From positions 2,840,501 to 2,904,500 of the forward strand of contig NZ_CP086063.1 of NCBI RefSeq assembly GCF_020783315.1: a DNA stretch of 64,000 bases, read 5' to 3'. This DNA comes from Ferruginibacter lapsinanis. Its GTDB lineage: Bacteria > Bacteroidota > Bacteroidia > Chitinophagales > Chitinophagaceae. The notes beneath the pieces are model-generated. The model was not told the DNA's origin. It saw nothing but the letters and a program-made list of their open reading frames with translations, and did no database searches. The position numbers and the translations under genes were made by a program. Below, in pieces: positions 31,101 to 38,420 of the stretch. Every line of letters starts with the position of its first letter. Position 1 is the first letter of the stretch.

Positions 31101-33723
31101 ATGGGTGGGCAGCTTAACCAACGACTGGTTTTATTGTGGTAACTGGGGCAATGGTGTTGTACCTACCTCTGCAACAACTGTAACCATCGATGCAAGCGCA
31201 AGTAATCCTGCAACAATTGACCCTACCTCCATTTATGCGCCAGCCGGAGGAAATGCTTATGCTAATCATATTTCTATTTCTAACCAAACACTAAGTTTTG
31301 CAAACGGTGGTATATTGAATGTAGCAGGTAATCTTACCAACCAAACCAATGGTATCATTGATATGACCAATGGTGGTAATATTATTTTAGATGGCAGCTG
31401 GAACAATACAGCCACTTTTACTTCGGGCACAGGTACTATCACCTATAATGGCAGTGCATCGCAAACCATCGTTGCAGAAGCATACAATAACCTTACATCA
31501 ACAAATACCGGCACAAGGATCCTATCTCCTTCGGGTACGATAGGGGTAAAAAGCACCTTCCTGCCGGGAACGAATACCTATACTATAACCGGCAGCACTA
31601 TAGATTTTAATGGAGTAGATTCAACACAAAATATTCCGGCATTTAATTTTTATAATGTTGGATATAAAAATGGCGGAACAAAAACACTGGTTGGCAGCAA
31701 CACTGTTTACAAAGCACTTACGTTAGGAAATAGCCAGACTGTTAGCGACGGTACCATTCTTGCGCTGAATAATTATGATATCAGTTTACTTTCAAGTAAC
31801 AGTAATACAGCAAATGTTACCCGTACACCAATCCCAAGCGCCAATGTAACCTACGGCACCGGCCGTTTTATTGTAGAACGTTTTTTACCCATGCAAACTC
31901 CATACTCGGGCAGAAGATGGCGTTTGGTTGGCGTTCCTGTAACACCATTGGATGCACCAAGCATTAACACTGCCTGGCAGGAAGGTGCAACACCAACGCC
32001 TACAACAAGCAGTGCCACCAGTACGGTAAGCATCTATAATCCCACACCGGGTTATGGTACGCATATTACTAATGGTAATGGCGGCAGCAATAATATCAAT
32101 GGATTTGATGCAGGCTCTACCGCCAATCCATCTATTTACAAAATGGAGCCGGGCACAGGGGTATGGTCTGTTCCAGGTTCAACGAGTACAACCATTACTA
32201 ATTATAATGCCTATATGCTTTTTGTTAGAGGAGACAGAAGCATCACTGTTTCAACCCAATATATTAATACCACCGGTGGAGATAACTTACGCATCAGAGG
32301 TAAAATAAATATTGGTGATACTGCGGTAAATATTGTTACAGGTAAACAAGCACTTAGTAATCCTTATCCATCTGCCATTACAATGAATAATGTTACGTAT
32401 AAGGGAGCTGCCATTGGTTCTGACAATACCAAAACATACTACATGTGGGATCCAAAACTATTGGGAAGTAAAGGCGTGGGAGCATGGGTTACTTTCACCA
32501 GTACAGGCCTTAATTCTTATACAGTAGTTCCTAATTCAATTGATGCCGGTAATATGAGTGCTTATGGCACTACAGGAAAAATTGAATCGGGAGGAACATT
32601 CTTTATTAATAATACAGGAAGTGCCGGAACAATTGTTTTTCATGAATCTGATAAATTGACCACCAGTGGTATTGAAGGTTTGGCAAGCAGGCCCGGCGAA
32701 AATGCAACACCTGCAAGCAATCCTTCCATTTCATCATTTTATACCAATCTGGCATATATAGATGCAAATCAAACACCAATTTTAGCTGATGGTGTAGCAA
32801 CAATTTATAGTGAAAATTTCAACAATGAAGTAGATGAACAAGATGCAATGAAACTGCAAACTTTTCAAACCAAAGAAAAAATATCTCTGCTGAGAAATGA
32901 CAGCAATCTGGCTGTAGAAAAGAGAAGAACAATCGTTGTTGACGACACTATTTTTCTGCAAATGCTTAAACTTGATTTTAATTATTCCTATCAGCTGCAA
33001 TTTGTAGGAAATAATTTTGCCAATGGATTGACCGCATATTTGATCGATAAATACTTAGATAAGAAATACATCATTCCAACAGAAGGAATTACAAGGCACA
33101 ACTTTACCACCAACGCTACTACAGGTAGTATAGATATTAACCGGTTTAAAATTGTGTTCAAATTACCAAATGGAGGTTTACTCCCTGTTAATTTCAGCCT
33201 GGTAAATGCAATGCGAAATAATGACAAAATCATTGTAGACTGGAAAGTAGAAAATGAGATCAATATTAAAGAATACGAAGTAGAAAGATCTGCTGATGGA
33301 ATTAATTTCACCAAAGTTAATACTACAACAGCAACAGGTAGCCCTGGTAATAATTATAGCTGGACAGATCTGAATGCAAATGCAGGAAATAATTTTTATC
33401 GGATAAAGAGTATTGGTAAAGACGGCTCGATACTATACAGCAACATTGTAAAAGTAAGCTACGCAGATGCGATCGCTGGTTTTACAGTTTACCCAAATCC
33501 TACAACGGATGGTAAGATAAGCGTAAACTTCAGTAATGCTGATAAAGGCAGATATACACTAAAACTTTTTAATAATATTGGCCAGTTGTTGCAATCAAAA
33601 AGTATTGAACATGCCGGCGGCAATAGCACTATCTCTTTACAAAACCTTACTGCAAAAGGCATTTACCATGTAGAGATAAATAAACCGGATAATACAACAC
33701 AAACAATTAAAGTAATGTATTAA
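25144..33723 (+). CDS. giant T9SS-exported protein with Ig-like, YDG, GEVED and sorting domains
   Basis: The ATG at 25144 (MKRLYFLILTG) is preferred over one 36 bases upstream because it places a normal signal peptide at the N-terminus, giving 2,859 residues. In order: an autotransporter-associated strand repeat (about 185-205), the SGQLAQI module (250-322), a putative Ig domain (327-414), an MBG-like region (415-502), two YDG-type repeats with NKVYDATTT and NKVYDGTTT (503-675), two copies of a repeat of about 115 residues (927-1160), a BNR-N-like region, a GEVED domain ending GEVEDYAIVV (near 1575), and a beta-sandwich region (about 1690-1895). The shared RRWRLVGVP module begins near 2245 and the sorting domain near 2780 (VYPNPTTDG). 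It is a surface protein with no visible catalytic motif. Confidence 0.87.
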   Translation: MKRLYFLILTGLLLLVSRGKGQIVWANTSNASAWYTAANWSPSTASGAWLTSNIAQFANAGSATTAGINMGTASLSIGGIEITSARTRTLTIGSSSGTGSLTLSGTTINSVSNVILRNNSGYLLTLQNNETGTGKTMNIVLNNSTNNIINIDGAGGIAISSVISGASKNLTLGGAGAGILTLSGANTYTGTTTINSSSSTLTLGAAGVIADASNIILNGGTFNTGASTGYSETVGTLALTNDATIALGTGSHSLTFANSSAVSWTSGKTLTITGWTGTAGVSGTAGKIFVGVGGLTSGQLAQISFTGFPGTPIILASGEVVPPGVPPAVTTATSSPTGTVGTAVSTFNLSGVFSGGPTSYALASGSLPPGLSLNTSTGAITGTPTTAGSFSASFSASNAAGTSASNAAVNYTIAKGTQTISFGALSAATYGTTPYTFTAATNTSSSGKTITYSSATTSIADFSSNTVASITIYAVGSSVITASLAGDANWNAATANQTLTVNKKALTITGLTGVNKVYDATTTATTTGTPTLTGIVGADDVTISGSSPSYTFANKNIGTAKAITATGFTLSGTTQNNYTITQPTGLTANITAATLTVSGSVAANKVYDGTTTATISTPGTLSGIQLSDVVSVSSTGTFASATVANNIAVTLILSGTDAGNYTLTQPGITANITKASQTISIASTATKNVGDADYNPATASSGLTVTYVSSNTSVATIVGGQVHIVGAGVTTITASQAGNTNYSAAADATQTLTVSAGLATWTNTTSFVPVVTSNVTGANAATSGLSNVNAAADATYGINGNGYYTTTSLTNFDRYFEFSLTPAAFYTMTTTSVSIKANVSSGSDKAEIYYSTDPTFATSTKLNTSTLAVTTTATTTTYTAATATLPGDVADNTLYFRVYPYDASGSGIYFRVLSFGVNGYLTPITVPTILTSPKTLSGFTYAQGFGPSVAQSFTISAANLTGGGGAITISGSTDYDVSTTNATSGFGASASLTYTGTGTISPNTVWVRLKAGLTNASSPYNGETVTVSGGTATKTVTVNGSVTPAPVLTPSVSSLTGFNYIEGAGPSTAQSFTLSATDLTAGGGTITISGSANYEVSTTSATTGFGVSATRTYTGSGTISPNTVWVRLKTGLTSASSPYNGETIGISGGNATASITVNGTVSPKPDITLTSPNPSVAAAGLSQNSTNNPVYRFDLSVVTSTATLTGATITTAGTYVASNITNLKLWYSADATFSSGSDVLLSTIASPTGAGAQVFPAFSQAVNAGNTGYFYVTTDLPCGATGGNTISVNAITTADLTFTTGNKTGTAYAGGTQTFTSATPSNVTGQATSNCVNAGTTVGWTNPTGCYNTILVVASSGSFSGTTPTGNGGSYTANTVFGSGTAFDGGFVVYKGTGTSVDVTGLTNGTSYTYKIFTRNDNSWTSGVTTNCTPVISYCTALGQTADGIVNVTFNTINNTSTRTAYTDYTSTVSTTVLIGSSYTLSAKIHTGGNYTNYTKAWIDWNQDGTFSTTTEEYDLGSATNVTNGTSGITPSITVPAGAVVGTTRMRLISKYSSAATPCQGGGSTFDGEVEDYAIVVTNCSVPTKLVFQTQPVNTAQDVIVPVVVAATCSDGVVATSLNSGSVTLSVGTTGCGVSGTVTANFVNGLATFSTIKFTRSVQTGVAFTTTNTGTGYTLTNATSNSFTITSPGGTPTSAVIASEDFQAAPTLSWNYTVGTPTVVGAGGSSGSDVTTVKNYSGSKTLTKSYSVNNASGEKGTKNTVTFDNQTINTSLYDYAVFSFQLASLGGTGGGGSGDGVDNGEDMVVEISLDNGATWSTLLTEVGHSNRLIPFSTSPNTALAYNANASYSGSDTKSKFTVTLPAGTAQFKFRFSATNNRIEENWAIDNISLTGYKITAGSEVPLPTAVGSSINSCPGASNAISIATTNTIGATTYSWTPATNISNSTAANPSVYPTTSTTYVGTVTDADGCKASANVDIIVPSGTSGSWVGSLTNDWFYCGNWGNGVVPTSATTVTIDASASNPATIDPTSIYAPAGGNAYANHISISNQTLSFANGGILNVAGNLTNQTNGIIDMTNGGNIILDGSWNNTATFTSGTGTITYNGSASQTIVAEAYNNLTSTNTGTRILSPSGTIGVKSTFLPGTNTYTITGSTIDFNGVDSTQNIPAFNFYNVGYKNGGTKTLVGSNTVYKALTLGNSQTVSDGTILALNNYDISLLSSNSNTANVTRTPIPSANVTYGTGRFIVERFLPMQTPYSGRRWRLVGVPVTPLDAPSINTAWQEGATPTPTTSSATSTVSIYNPTPGYGTHITNGNGGSNNINGFDAGSTANPSIYKMEPGTGVWSVPGSTSTTITNYNAYMLFVRGDRSITVSTQYINTTGGDNLRIRGKINIGDTAVNIVTGKQALSNPYPSAITMNNVTYKGAAIGSDNTKTYYMWDPKLLGSKGVGAWVTFTSTGLNSYTVVPNSIDAGNMSAYGTTGKIESGGTFFINNTGSAGTIVFHESDKLTTSGIEGLASRPGENATPASNPSISSFYTNLAYIDANQTPILADGVATIYSENFNNEVDEQDAMKLQTFQTKEKISLLRNDSNLAVEKRRTIVVDDTIFLQMLKLDFNYSYQLQFVGNNFANGLTAYLIDKYLDKKYIIPTEGITRHNFTTNATTGSIDINRFKIVFKLPNGGLLPVNFSLVNAMRNNDKIIVDWKVENEINIKEYEVERSADGINFTKVNTTTATGSPGNNYSWTDLNANAGNNFYRIKSIGKDGSILYSNIVKVSYADAIAGFTVYPNPTTDGKISVNFSNADKGRYTLKLFNNIGQLLQSKSIEHAGGNSTISLQNLTAKGIYHVEINKPDNTTQTIKVMY
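27925..28625 (+). repeat. tandem 115-residue repeat inside the third giant gene
   Basis: Two adjacent copies encode the pattern TLSGFTYAQGFGPSVAQSF / SLTGFNYIEGAGPSTAQSF, then DVSTT or EVSTT, then NTVWVRLKAGL or NTVWVRLKTGL. A third, more diverged copy sits in the second giant gene at about 18110-18460. The copies are diverged at DNA level, so duplication is not recent. Confidence 0.75.
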
Positions 33724-33740
33724 AAGATCAACTACGCTAA

Positions 33741-33773
33741 AGCCCCGGCAGTTACAACTACCGGGGCTTTTTT
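33741..33773 (+). terminator. Rho-independent terminator after the third giant gene
   Basis: AGCCCCGG (33741-33748) pairs with CCGGGGCT (33761-33768), followed by a T-run. It ends the giant gene that stops at 33723. Confidence 0.9.
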
Positions 33774-33869
33774 ATTGAGCAATAGCATAACCATTAGCAA
33801 AATAAAAATACCCTCTGCACGGTAGCCAATGCCATCATTAAAAAGTCTACTTTGCTTTAAATTTTTTAT

Positions 33870-34358
33870 ATGAAACAACTCATCGTTACCGTTATCGCTT
33901 TCTTATTATTTGCAACAACTGTTGAAGCAAATACATTAGCTACTTCCGCCTTATTTACCGATACAAGCGGTATAGAAAAAAAGCAGGTAAAAGTTACCAA
34001 CTGGGGAAGCAGGGCAATTTATATAATGGGAGGATATTTTAAAGAAACAAAAGATGAGATTGTTAGCCAAACCGGCGAAGCCTTGTTTGAAGAAATAGAA
34101 AACAAATGCTCTTCGGCTGCATGGCCAGCTGCATTGAATGATATGGACAGCGAAGACTCAATTGTTACTGCTAAAATGAACCGGCTAAAACTCTACAGGA
34201 TAGCTACCTATCAACATAAATTCAATGGCAATGTTTTTGATAAATACGTGATATTGGAAGTGCCTTATGTTGGTAATGAAGATTGGGATGCCAATGTAAA
34301 ATGGGAGGGTAGCGTTTATTTCATTATTAAAGAAAAAGACATAGAAGTTATACCGTAA
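33870..34358 (+). CDS. small secreted protein of unknown function
   Basis: The 162-residue product has a signal peptide (MKQLIVTVIAFLLFATTVEA) and a mature part of about 140 residues with mixed charged and aromatic residues. No lipoprotein Cys and no catalytic motif are seen. It sits between two good terminators, so it is probably a single-gene transcript. I do not recognise the family. Confidence 0.7.
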   Translation: MKQLIVTVIAFLLFATTVEANTLATSALFTDTSGIEKKQVKVTNWGSRAIYIMGGYFKETKDEIVSQTGEALFEEIENKCSSAAWPAALNDMDSEDSIVTAKMNRLKLYRIATYQHKFNGNVFDKYVILEVPYVGNEDWDANVKWEGSVYFIIKEKDIEVIP

Positions 34359-34380
34359 TGAAAACAATTATTAAAATAAA

Positions 34381-34411
34381 AAGACGAGTAAAAATTACTC
34401 GTCTTTTTTAT
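34381..34411. terminator. bidirectional terminator between convergent genes
   Basis: AAGACGAGTA (34381-34390) pairs with TACTCGTCTT (34396-34405), with an A-rich left side and a T-run on the right. It can serve both the secreted-protein gene on the plus strand and the YhcH-family gene on the minus strand. Confidence 0.85.
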
Positions 34412-34426
34412 GTCAGTTTAAAAGAA

Positions 34427-34873
34427 TTAGATTTTTACTTTCAATACTAATTTTTTTACAATGCCTTCGCCAACACCTGCAGAGTGTACATCTTCAGGAT
34501 AGAAAATGGCGAATTCTCCTTTTTTAATAGTGAAGTTAATAGCTGCAGTTTCTTTATAATAGAATGCATCTTTTTCAGTTAAGTAACCATCAATAGATGG
34601 AACACAATCGTGTAACGGTTTCCAGCCATATTCTTCAGCACCTGCAGGACAAACCTGGATATCAATATAGTTTTTGTGTGATTCGAATTTGGTGGTTTCT
34701 CTTGTAGCTCCTTCTTTTTCTGATACGAAGCCGTGTATCTCTCTTCCATCTACTTCAAATTTTCCGATTGGTAAATTATTAAAATCTAAACTGCGGATGT
34801 ATTCAAATGCTTTTGCAAATTTTGGATGCATGGCAAAGTATTTGTCGGCGTTTTGGATTGAATCAACGATCAT
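34427..34873 (-). CDS. YhcH/YjgK/YiaL family protein (DUF386, sugar anomerase-like)
   Basis: The 148-residue length fits the DUF386 family, which includes NanQ and YhcH. Visible family features are FESHKNYIDIQ in the middle and a late GEFAIFYPEDVHSAGVG followed by VKKLVLKV, a cupin-like metal site with Glu and His residues. Characterised members accelerate interconversion of sugar anomers; others were linked to sialic acid or beta-galactosidase operons. The nearby KDG kinase and aldolase suggest a role in uronate or related sugar use, by inference. It has an unusually good Bacteroidetes promoter at 34913-34943. Confidence 0.85.
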   Translation of the reverse strand: MIVDSIQNADKYFAMHPKFAKAFEYIRSLDFNNLPIGKFEVDGREIHGFVSEKEGATRETTKFESHKNYIDIQVCPAGAEEYGWKPLHDCVPSIDGYLTEKDAFYYKETAAINFTIKKGEFAIFYPEDVHSAGVGEGIVKKLVLKVKI

Positions 34874-34912
34874 TGTTTTGGAATTTTAAATTGTTTAAAA
34901 GGTTTTGCGATG

Positions 34913-34943
34913 CAAAGGTATAGGGTGAAGGGGAAACGGCAAA
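34913..34943 (-). promoter_or_regulatory. Bacteroidetes-type promoter of the YhcH-family gene
   Basis: On the minus strand, TTTG (34943-34940) is separated by 19 bases from TACCTTTG (34920-34913). This matches the known Bacteroidetes primary promoter TTTG-N17-23-TAnnTTTG. The predicted transcript start lies about 30 bases upstream of the ATG at 34873. Confidence 0.75.
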
Positions 34944-35050
34944 GGATGTATTGCAGCTATCTGACGTATTTGATCAGAAAATGCTTTTGAAAACAACCCC
35001 TGAAAAATTAAATACTTCAGGGGTTGCTTAATAGTAAAACCCGGTTGTGT

Positions 35051-35341
35051 TTATGCATGTACTTCGCCAAACAATTCAAAATATACGGGTGTGATCAATG
35101 GTGCAACTTGTGGAATGCCGATCTTATTCAGAATTGGCATTAAAGTTTCACCGAATTTCATAAAAGCTTCTTCTGATTCCCAAACATCTACTACAACCCA
35201 ATTTTTACCTTGTTGCCCGGCAACATGGTGGATGAGTCCTGCAGGGTGTTCATATCCTGCATTGCGGATCGCATCCCAAGCCTGATCAAACTGTTTTGCA
35301 GTTACACCAGGAAAGCTAAACTGAACGATTACTTTTTCCAT
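35051..35341 (-). CDS. small ABM-like (dimeric alpha/beta barrel) protein
   Basis: Two in-frame ATGs, at 35347 and 35341, are possible. The second gives 96 residues starting MEKVIVQFSF. The strand-helix-strand pattern with VVVDVWESEEAFMKF and a final VYFELFGE resembles antibiotic biosynthesis monooxygenase-type small dimeric barrels, which include monooxygenases and many proteins of unknown role. No catalytic residue can be assigned. No partner gene is adjacent. Confidence 0.65.
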   Translation of the reverse strand: MEKVIVQFSFPGVTAKQFDQAWDAIRNAGYEHPAGLIHHVAGQQGKNWVVVDVWESEEAFMKFGETLMPILNKIGIPQVAPLITPVYFELFGEVHA

Positions 35342-35439
35342 GATCATAAAATTAAAACGTTAAAAAAAAGGGGAATAAATCTACCGCTTAATTTTATCTT
35401 CTCATAGCGGAAGTTATTAACCTAAGACAGCATTTTTTT

Positions 35440-35600
35440 CCCGAAAGCTTCCCGGAACTTCTGGGAAGCTTTCGGGAACACCCGACGGGCTGCCGGAAGT
35501 TCCGGGAAACTTTCGGGAACACCCGACGGGCTGCCGGAAGTTCCGGGAAGCTTTCGGGAACACCCGACGGGCTGCCGGAAGTTCCGGGAAGCTTTCGGGT
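35440..35600. repeat. 41-bp palindromic tandem repeat
   Basis: Three full units of exactly 41 bp start at 35463, 35504 and 35545, with a partial fourth at 35586-35600. Each contains GGGAAGCTTTCGGGAA and a CCGGAAGTTCCGG dyad, so units can form hairpins. An inverted copy, CCCGAAAGCTTCCC (35440-35453), precedes them. Units differ by only a base or two. GC content is much higher than in the flanks. No coding frame is credible here. Confidence 0.85.
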
Positions 35601-35723
35601 GACAAAATTGGCCTTACAGTGGGAAAATTGGTATTTGAAATACTGTATTTTGGGTAAATGGTGGAAAAATAAGACACCACGATGTTTAATATTTAATAGT
35701 AGTACTGAAGCTTGTTGCAAAAT

Positions 35724-35817
35724 TGTCAGAATCAGGATTAGATTGATTTAAGGATTGTCAGGATTGTCTTCGCTTTATCCTCTTAATCTTTTAATCCTCA
35801 AAATCCTGATTTAGACA
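35724..35817. repeat. AGGATT-rich hairpin upstream of the GxxExxY gene
   Basis: The left arm starts TGTCAGAATCAGGATT and the right arm ends AATCCTGATTTAGACA. The two arms pair over most of their length, with repeated AGGATT/AATCCT words. It belongs to the same sequence type as the hairpin after the gene. Confidence 0.7.
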
Positions 35818-35963
35818 AAAATGTGTCTGTTATTTATAAGATATTTCCAATATTTTTGAAACTTGTTGCTGCCATCCGGCTCATCGTAAAACCTCCTCCT
35901 ATATTTTATTTTTTGATTGCAGCAATATGCTGCCAAATATATTCATCGTCAAATTTTCATGCT

Positions 35964-36338
35964 ATGCAACAAGATGAAATAACTTATAAAATTATTGGTT
36001 GTGCTATGAAAGTGCATAATACTTTAGGAAATGGTTTTCAGGAGGTAATTTACCAGAGATGCCTGGCTATCGAGTTTAGAAACGCAGGCTTAAACTTTTT
36101 GAGAGAAAAAGATCAAGTTATTTATTATGAAGGAGAAAATGTTGGTACACGAAGAGCCGATTTTATTGTTTGCGATAATGTTATTGTTGAAATAAAAGCA
36201 TCAATAAATTTGGAAGATGTTCATCTGGCCCAAGCTAAAAATTACTTAGTAGCTTATAATCTTCCCGTAGGGTTGCTTATTAATTTTGGCGCAATGAGTT
36301 TACAATATAAAAAGGTATTTAATTCGAAGAAAGTCTGA
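35964..36338 (+). CDS. GxxExxY protein (PD-(D/E)XK nuclease-like fold)
   Basis: The ATG at 35964 (MQQDEITYKIIG) gives 124 residues, the usual family size. An upstream in-frame ATG at 35823 would add a hydrophobic segment foreign to the family and overlap the repeat. The family signature GNGFQEVIYQRCL is present, followed by a nuclease-like core RRADFIVCDNVIVEIKAS with Asp, Glu and Lys in PD-(D/E)XK-like positions. Family function is not established. It is flanked on both sides by AGGATT hairpins; the stop codon lies inside the downstream one. This organisation hints at a small mobile cassette. Confidence 0.82.
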   Translation: MQQDEITYKIIGCAMKVHNTLGNGFQEVIYQRCLAIEFRNAGLNFLREKDQVIYYEGENVGTRRADFIVCDNVIVEIKASINLEDVHLAQAKNYLVAYNLPVGLLINFGAMSLQYKKVFNSKKV

Positions 36339-36470
36339 ATTAGGATTTACAGGATTAAAAGATGAACAGGATTAGAGTATTATACTTGAAATGTTTTTTG
36401 ATAAAAAAGAAGCTTTAATTTTTGAGTTATAATCTTGAAAATCCTTCTATCCTCTAAATCCTAATTCAGA
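36334..36470. repeat. AGGATT-rich hairpin downstream of the GxxExxY gene
   Basis: TCTGAATTAGGATTTA (36334-36349) and TAAATCCTAATTCAGA (36455-36470) form a perfect 16-bp inverted repeat. Further AGGATT and ATCCT words lie inside. The left arm overlaps the stop codon of the GxxExxY gene. Confidence 0.8.
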
Positions 36471-36481
36471 GAAAAGGGATA

Positions 36482-36514
36482 CAAAAAAAATCCGCCCTGT
36501 ATTACAAGGCGGAT
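36482..36514 (-). terminator. terminator of the KDG kinase gene
   Basis: ATCCGCC (36490-36496) and GGCGGAT (36508-36514) form the stem. On the minus strand it is followed by a run of eight T residues (36482-36489). It lies 23 bases after the kinase stop codon. Confidence 0.85.
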
Positions 36515-36537
36515 CTACTTATTAATTTTAATTTTTA

Positions 36538-37563
36538 TTATCTCTGTACACGTCCTGAACCATCACCTTTTACAAGGTCTTTTACTTCAGCTAATGTAGC
36601 GTGGTTCAAATCACCAGGGATAGTGTGTTTCAAAGCAGAAGCAGCAACACCAAATTCAGCGGCGTCACTCATTTTCATACCTGTAACTAAACCGTAGATC
36701 AAACCGCTGGCAAAGCTATCACCACTACCTACACGGTCAACGATACGAACACTGTATTGTTTTGTGTGGTAGAATTCTGTACCATCGTATACCAATGCAC
36801 TCCATCCGTTATCAGAAGCACTGTGGCTTTCACGTAATGAAGAAGCGATAAATTTGAAACCAAATTTCGCTTTCATTTGTTGGAATACATCTTTGAAACC
36901 ATCCAGGTTCAATTCACCTTTAGTTACATCAGTATCTTTTGCTTTGAAGCCCAAACATAAATCAGCATCTTCTTCGTTACCGATACATACATCAACAAAT
37001 TCGCAAAGCTGCGTCATTACTTCACGAGCTTTTTCTTTTGTCCATAATTTTTTACGGAAGTTCAAATCGATAGAAGTAGTGATTCCTTTTGCTTTTGCAG
37101 CTTTTAAAGCAGCTAATGTTAACGCAGCAGCTCTGTCGCTTAAAGCAGGCGTGATACCTGTAGTGTGGAACCAATCCGCACTATCAAATATTTTATCCCA
37201 ATCAAATTCGCTTGCATCAACCTCAGCAATAGAAGCATGTGCTCTGTCATAAACAACCTGAGATGCTCTCATTGAAGCACCGGTTTCAAGGAAATAAATA
37301 CCTAATCTGTCGCCACCACGTGCAACATATTGAGTATCTACACCATAACGACGTAAATGATTGATAGCAGCCTGGCCAATTGGGTTATTTGGCACTTTAC
37401 TTACAAAAACCCCTTGCTCACCGTAGTTACAAATAGCAGCAGATACGTTGGCTTCACCACCACCATAAGTGATATCAAAAGTATCGGCTTGTACAAATCT
37501 TTTATAATCGGGAGTAGATAAACGGAGCATTATTTCTCCTAGTGTTACAACTTTCTTTGGCAT
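36538..37563 (-). CDS. kdgK: 2-dehydro-3-deoxygluconokinase (KDG kinase, PfkB family)
   Basis: The enzyme phosphorylates 2-keto-3-deoxygluconate with ATP to give KDPG, feeding the aldolase encoded divergently at 37744. The 341 residues are a normal length. PfkB features are YGGGEANVSAAI near the N-terminus (sugar binding) and DRVGSGDSFASG near 275-286, with the catalytic Asp of the GSGD motif. The substrate call relies on overall resemblance to Bacteroidetes KdgK and on the neighbouring KDPG aldolase and hexuronate transporter. A TTAAACGATT word directly precedes its ATG and may be part of an operator. Confidence 0.88.
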   Translation of the reverse strand: MPKKVVTLGEIMLRLSTPDYKRFVQADTFDITYGGGEANVSAAICNYGEQGVFVSKVPNNPIGQAAINHLRRYGVDTQYVARGGDRLGIYFLETGASMRASQVVYDRAHASIAEVDASEFDWDKIFDSADWFHTTGITPALSDRAAALTLAALKAAKAKGITTSIDLNFRKKLWTKEKAREVMTQLCEFVDVCIGNEEDADLCLGFKAKDTDVTKGELNLDGFKDVFQQMKAKFGFKFIASSLRESHSASDNGWSALVYDGTEFYHTKQYSVRIVDRVGSGDSFASGLIYGLVTGMKMSDAAEFGVAASALKHTIPGDLNHATLAEVKDLVKGDGSGRVQR

Positions 37564-37652
37564 AATCGTTTAAGATTTTAAAATGTGTGTATTATTTTGA
37601 CTAAATTGGAGGACAAATTTCCTCTATATTTTCAACAAAAGCAACTAAAAAC

Positions 37653-37670
37653 TACGATAACGATTGCGTA
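37653..37670. promoter_or_regulatory. candidate operator between kdgK and the KDPG aldolase gene
   Basis: TACG...CGTA arms flank a central CG (TACGATAACGATTGCGTA), an imperfect palindrome like LacI-family operators. The GCGTAAATA sequence at its right side recurs upstream of the pectate lyase gene (61478-61487). No LacI-family gene is in the window. Confidence 0.4.
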
Positions 37671-37743
37671 AATAAAATGTTTTATATAACGTATTTGAGA
37701 TAACATTGTCATCATTTTTATAACGATTAATCATTTCATTGTC

Positions 37744-38406
37744 ATGGCACAAAAAGAAGAATTACTACAACTTATCAAAGATCAAGGCGTTTTACCTCTA
37801 TACTTCAATAAAGATACTGAAGTAAGCCTTCAAATCCTGAGAGCTTTATACAGCGCCGGCGTACGTACGGTAGAATATACTAACAGAGGAGAAGCTGCTT
37901 TAACTAATTTTAAAGCAATGAAGAAATTGTGTGAAGAAGAATTAAAAGGTATGTACTTAGGTATAGGTACGATGAAGAACGGCGAAATGGCGCAGGCTTT
38001 TGTTGATGCCGGTACAGATTATTTAATTTGTCCGGGCTTGGTGGAAAGTGTTGCAAAAGTTGCTGATAAAAATAATATGCTTTGGGTGCCGGGTTGTATG
38101 ACTCCATCTGAGATCATTGCAGCAGAAACTTTAGGCGCAAAATTTGTAAAATTATTTCCGGGAAATATCTTAGGCCCTGATTTTATGAGTGCCATCAAAG
38201 AATTGTTCCCTAACCTGATCTTCATGCCTACAGGTGGTGTTGATACTACTAAAGAAAATATCGGTGCATGGTTCAAAGCCGGTGTATCTTGTGTAGGTAT
38301 GGGAAGTAAATTGATCAGCAAAGGATTAATGGAAGCTAAAGACTACGCTAAAATTGAAAGCCTTACCAAAGAAGTATTAGAGACTGTGAAAGCAGTTAAA
38401 GGATAA
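37744..38406 (+). CDS. eda: 2-dehydro-3-deoxyphosphogluconate (KDPG) aldolase
   Basis: This class I aldolase cleaves KDPG to pyruvate and glyceraldehyde 3-phosphate, the last step of the Entner-Doudoroff and uronate routes. The 220 residues fit the family. Glu44 (RTVEYTNRG) and the Schiff-base Lys136 (AKFVKLFPG) are in the expected places, and the phosphate-binding PTGGVD segment follows. It is divergent from kdgK and upstream of the hexuronate-type transporter, giving a coherent uronate pathway. A long hairpin (38421-38468) lies after it. Confidence 0.92.
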   Translation: MAQKEELLQLIKDQGVLPLYFNKDTEVSLQILRALYSAGVRTVEYTNRGEAALTNFKAMKKLCEEELKGMYLGIGTMKNGEMAQAFVDAGTDYLICPGLVESVAKVADKNNMLWVPGCMTPSEIIAAETLGAKFVKLFPGNILGPDFMSAIKELFPNLIFMPTGGVDTTKENIGAWFKAGVSCVGMGSKLISKGLMEAKDYAKIESLTKEVLETVKAVKG

Positions 38407-38420
38407 TAAGAAAGTTGATG

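Noticed and set aside
35440..35600. Possible CRISPR array
   Set aside because: Units are directly adjacent and nearly identical over all 41 bases, so there are no unique spacers, and no cas genes are near.
35394..35720. Two overlapping minus-strand open frames over the 41-bp repeat
   Set aside because: The products are repeats of RNFRQPVGCSRK-like words created by the tandem DNA repeat. Two frames encode similar words because 41 is not a multiple of three. No start context or homology.
35823..35963. Longer N-terminus for the GxxExxY protein
   Set aside because: The extra 47 residues are hydrophobic and absent from the family, and the internal ATG matches the usual family start.
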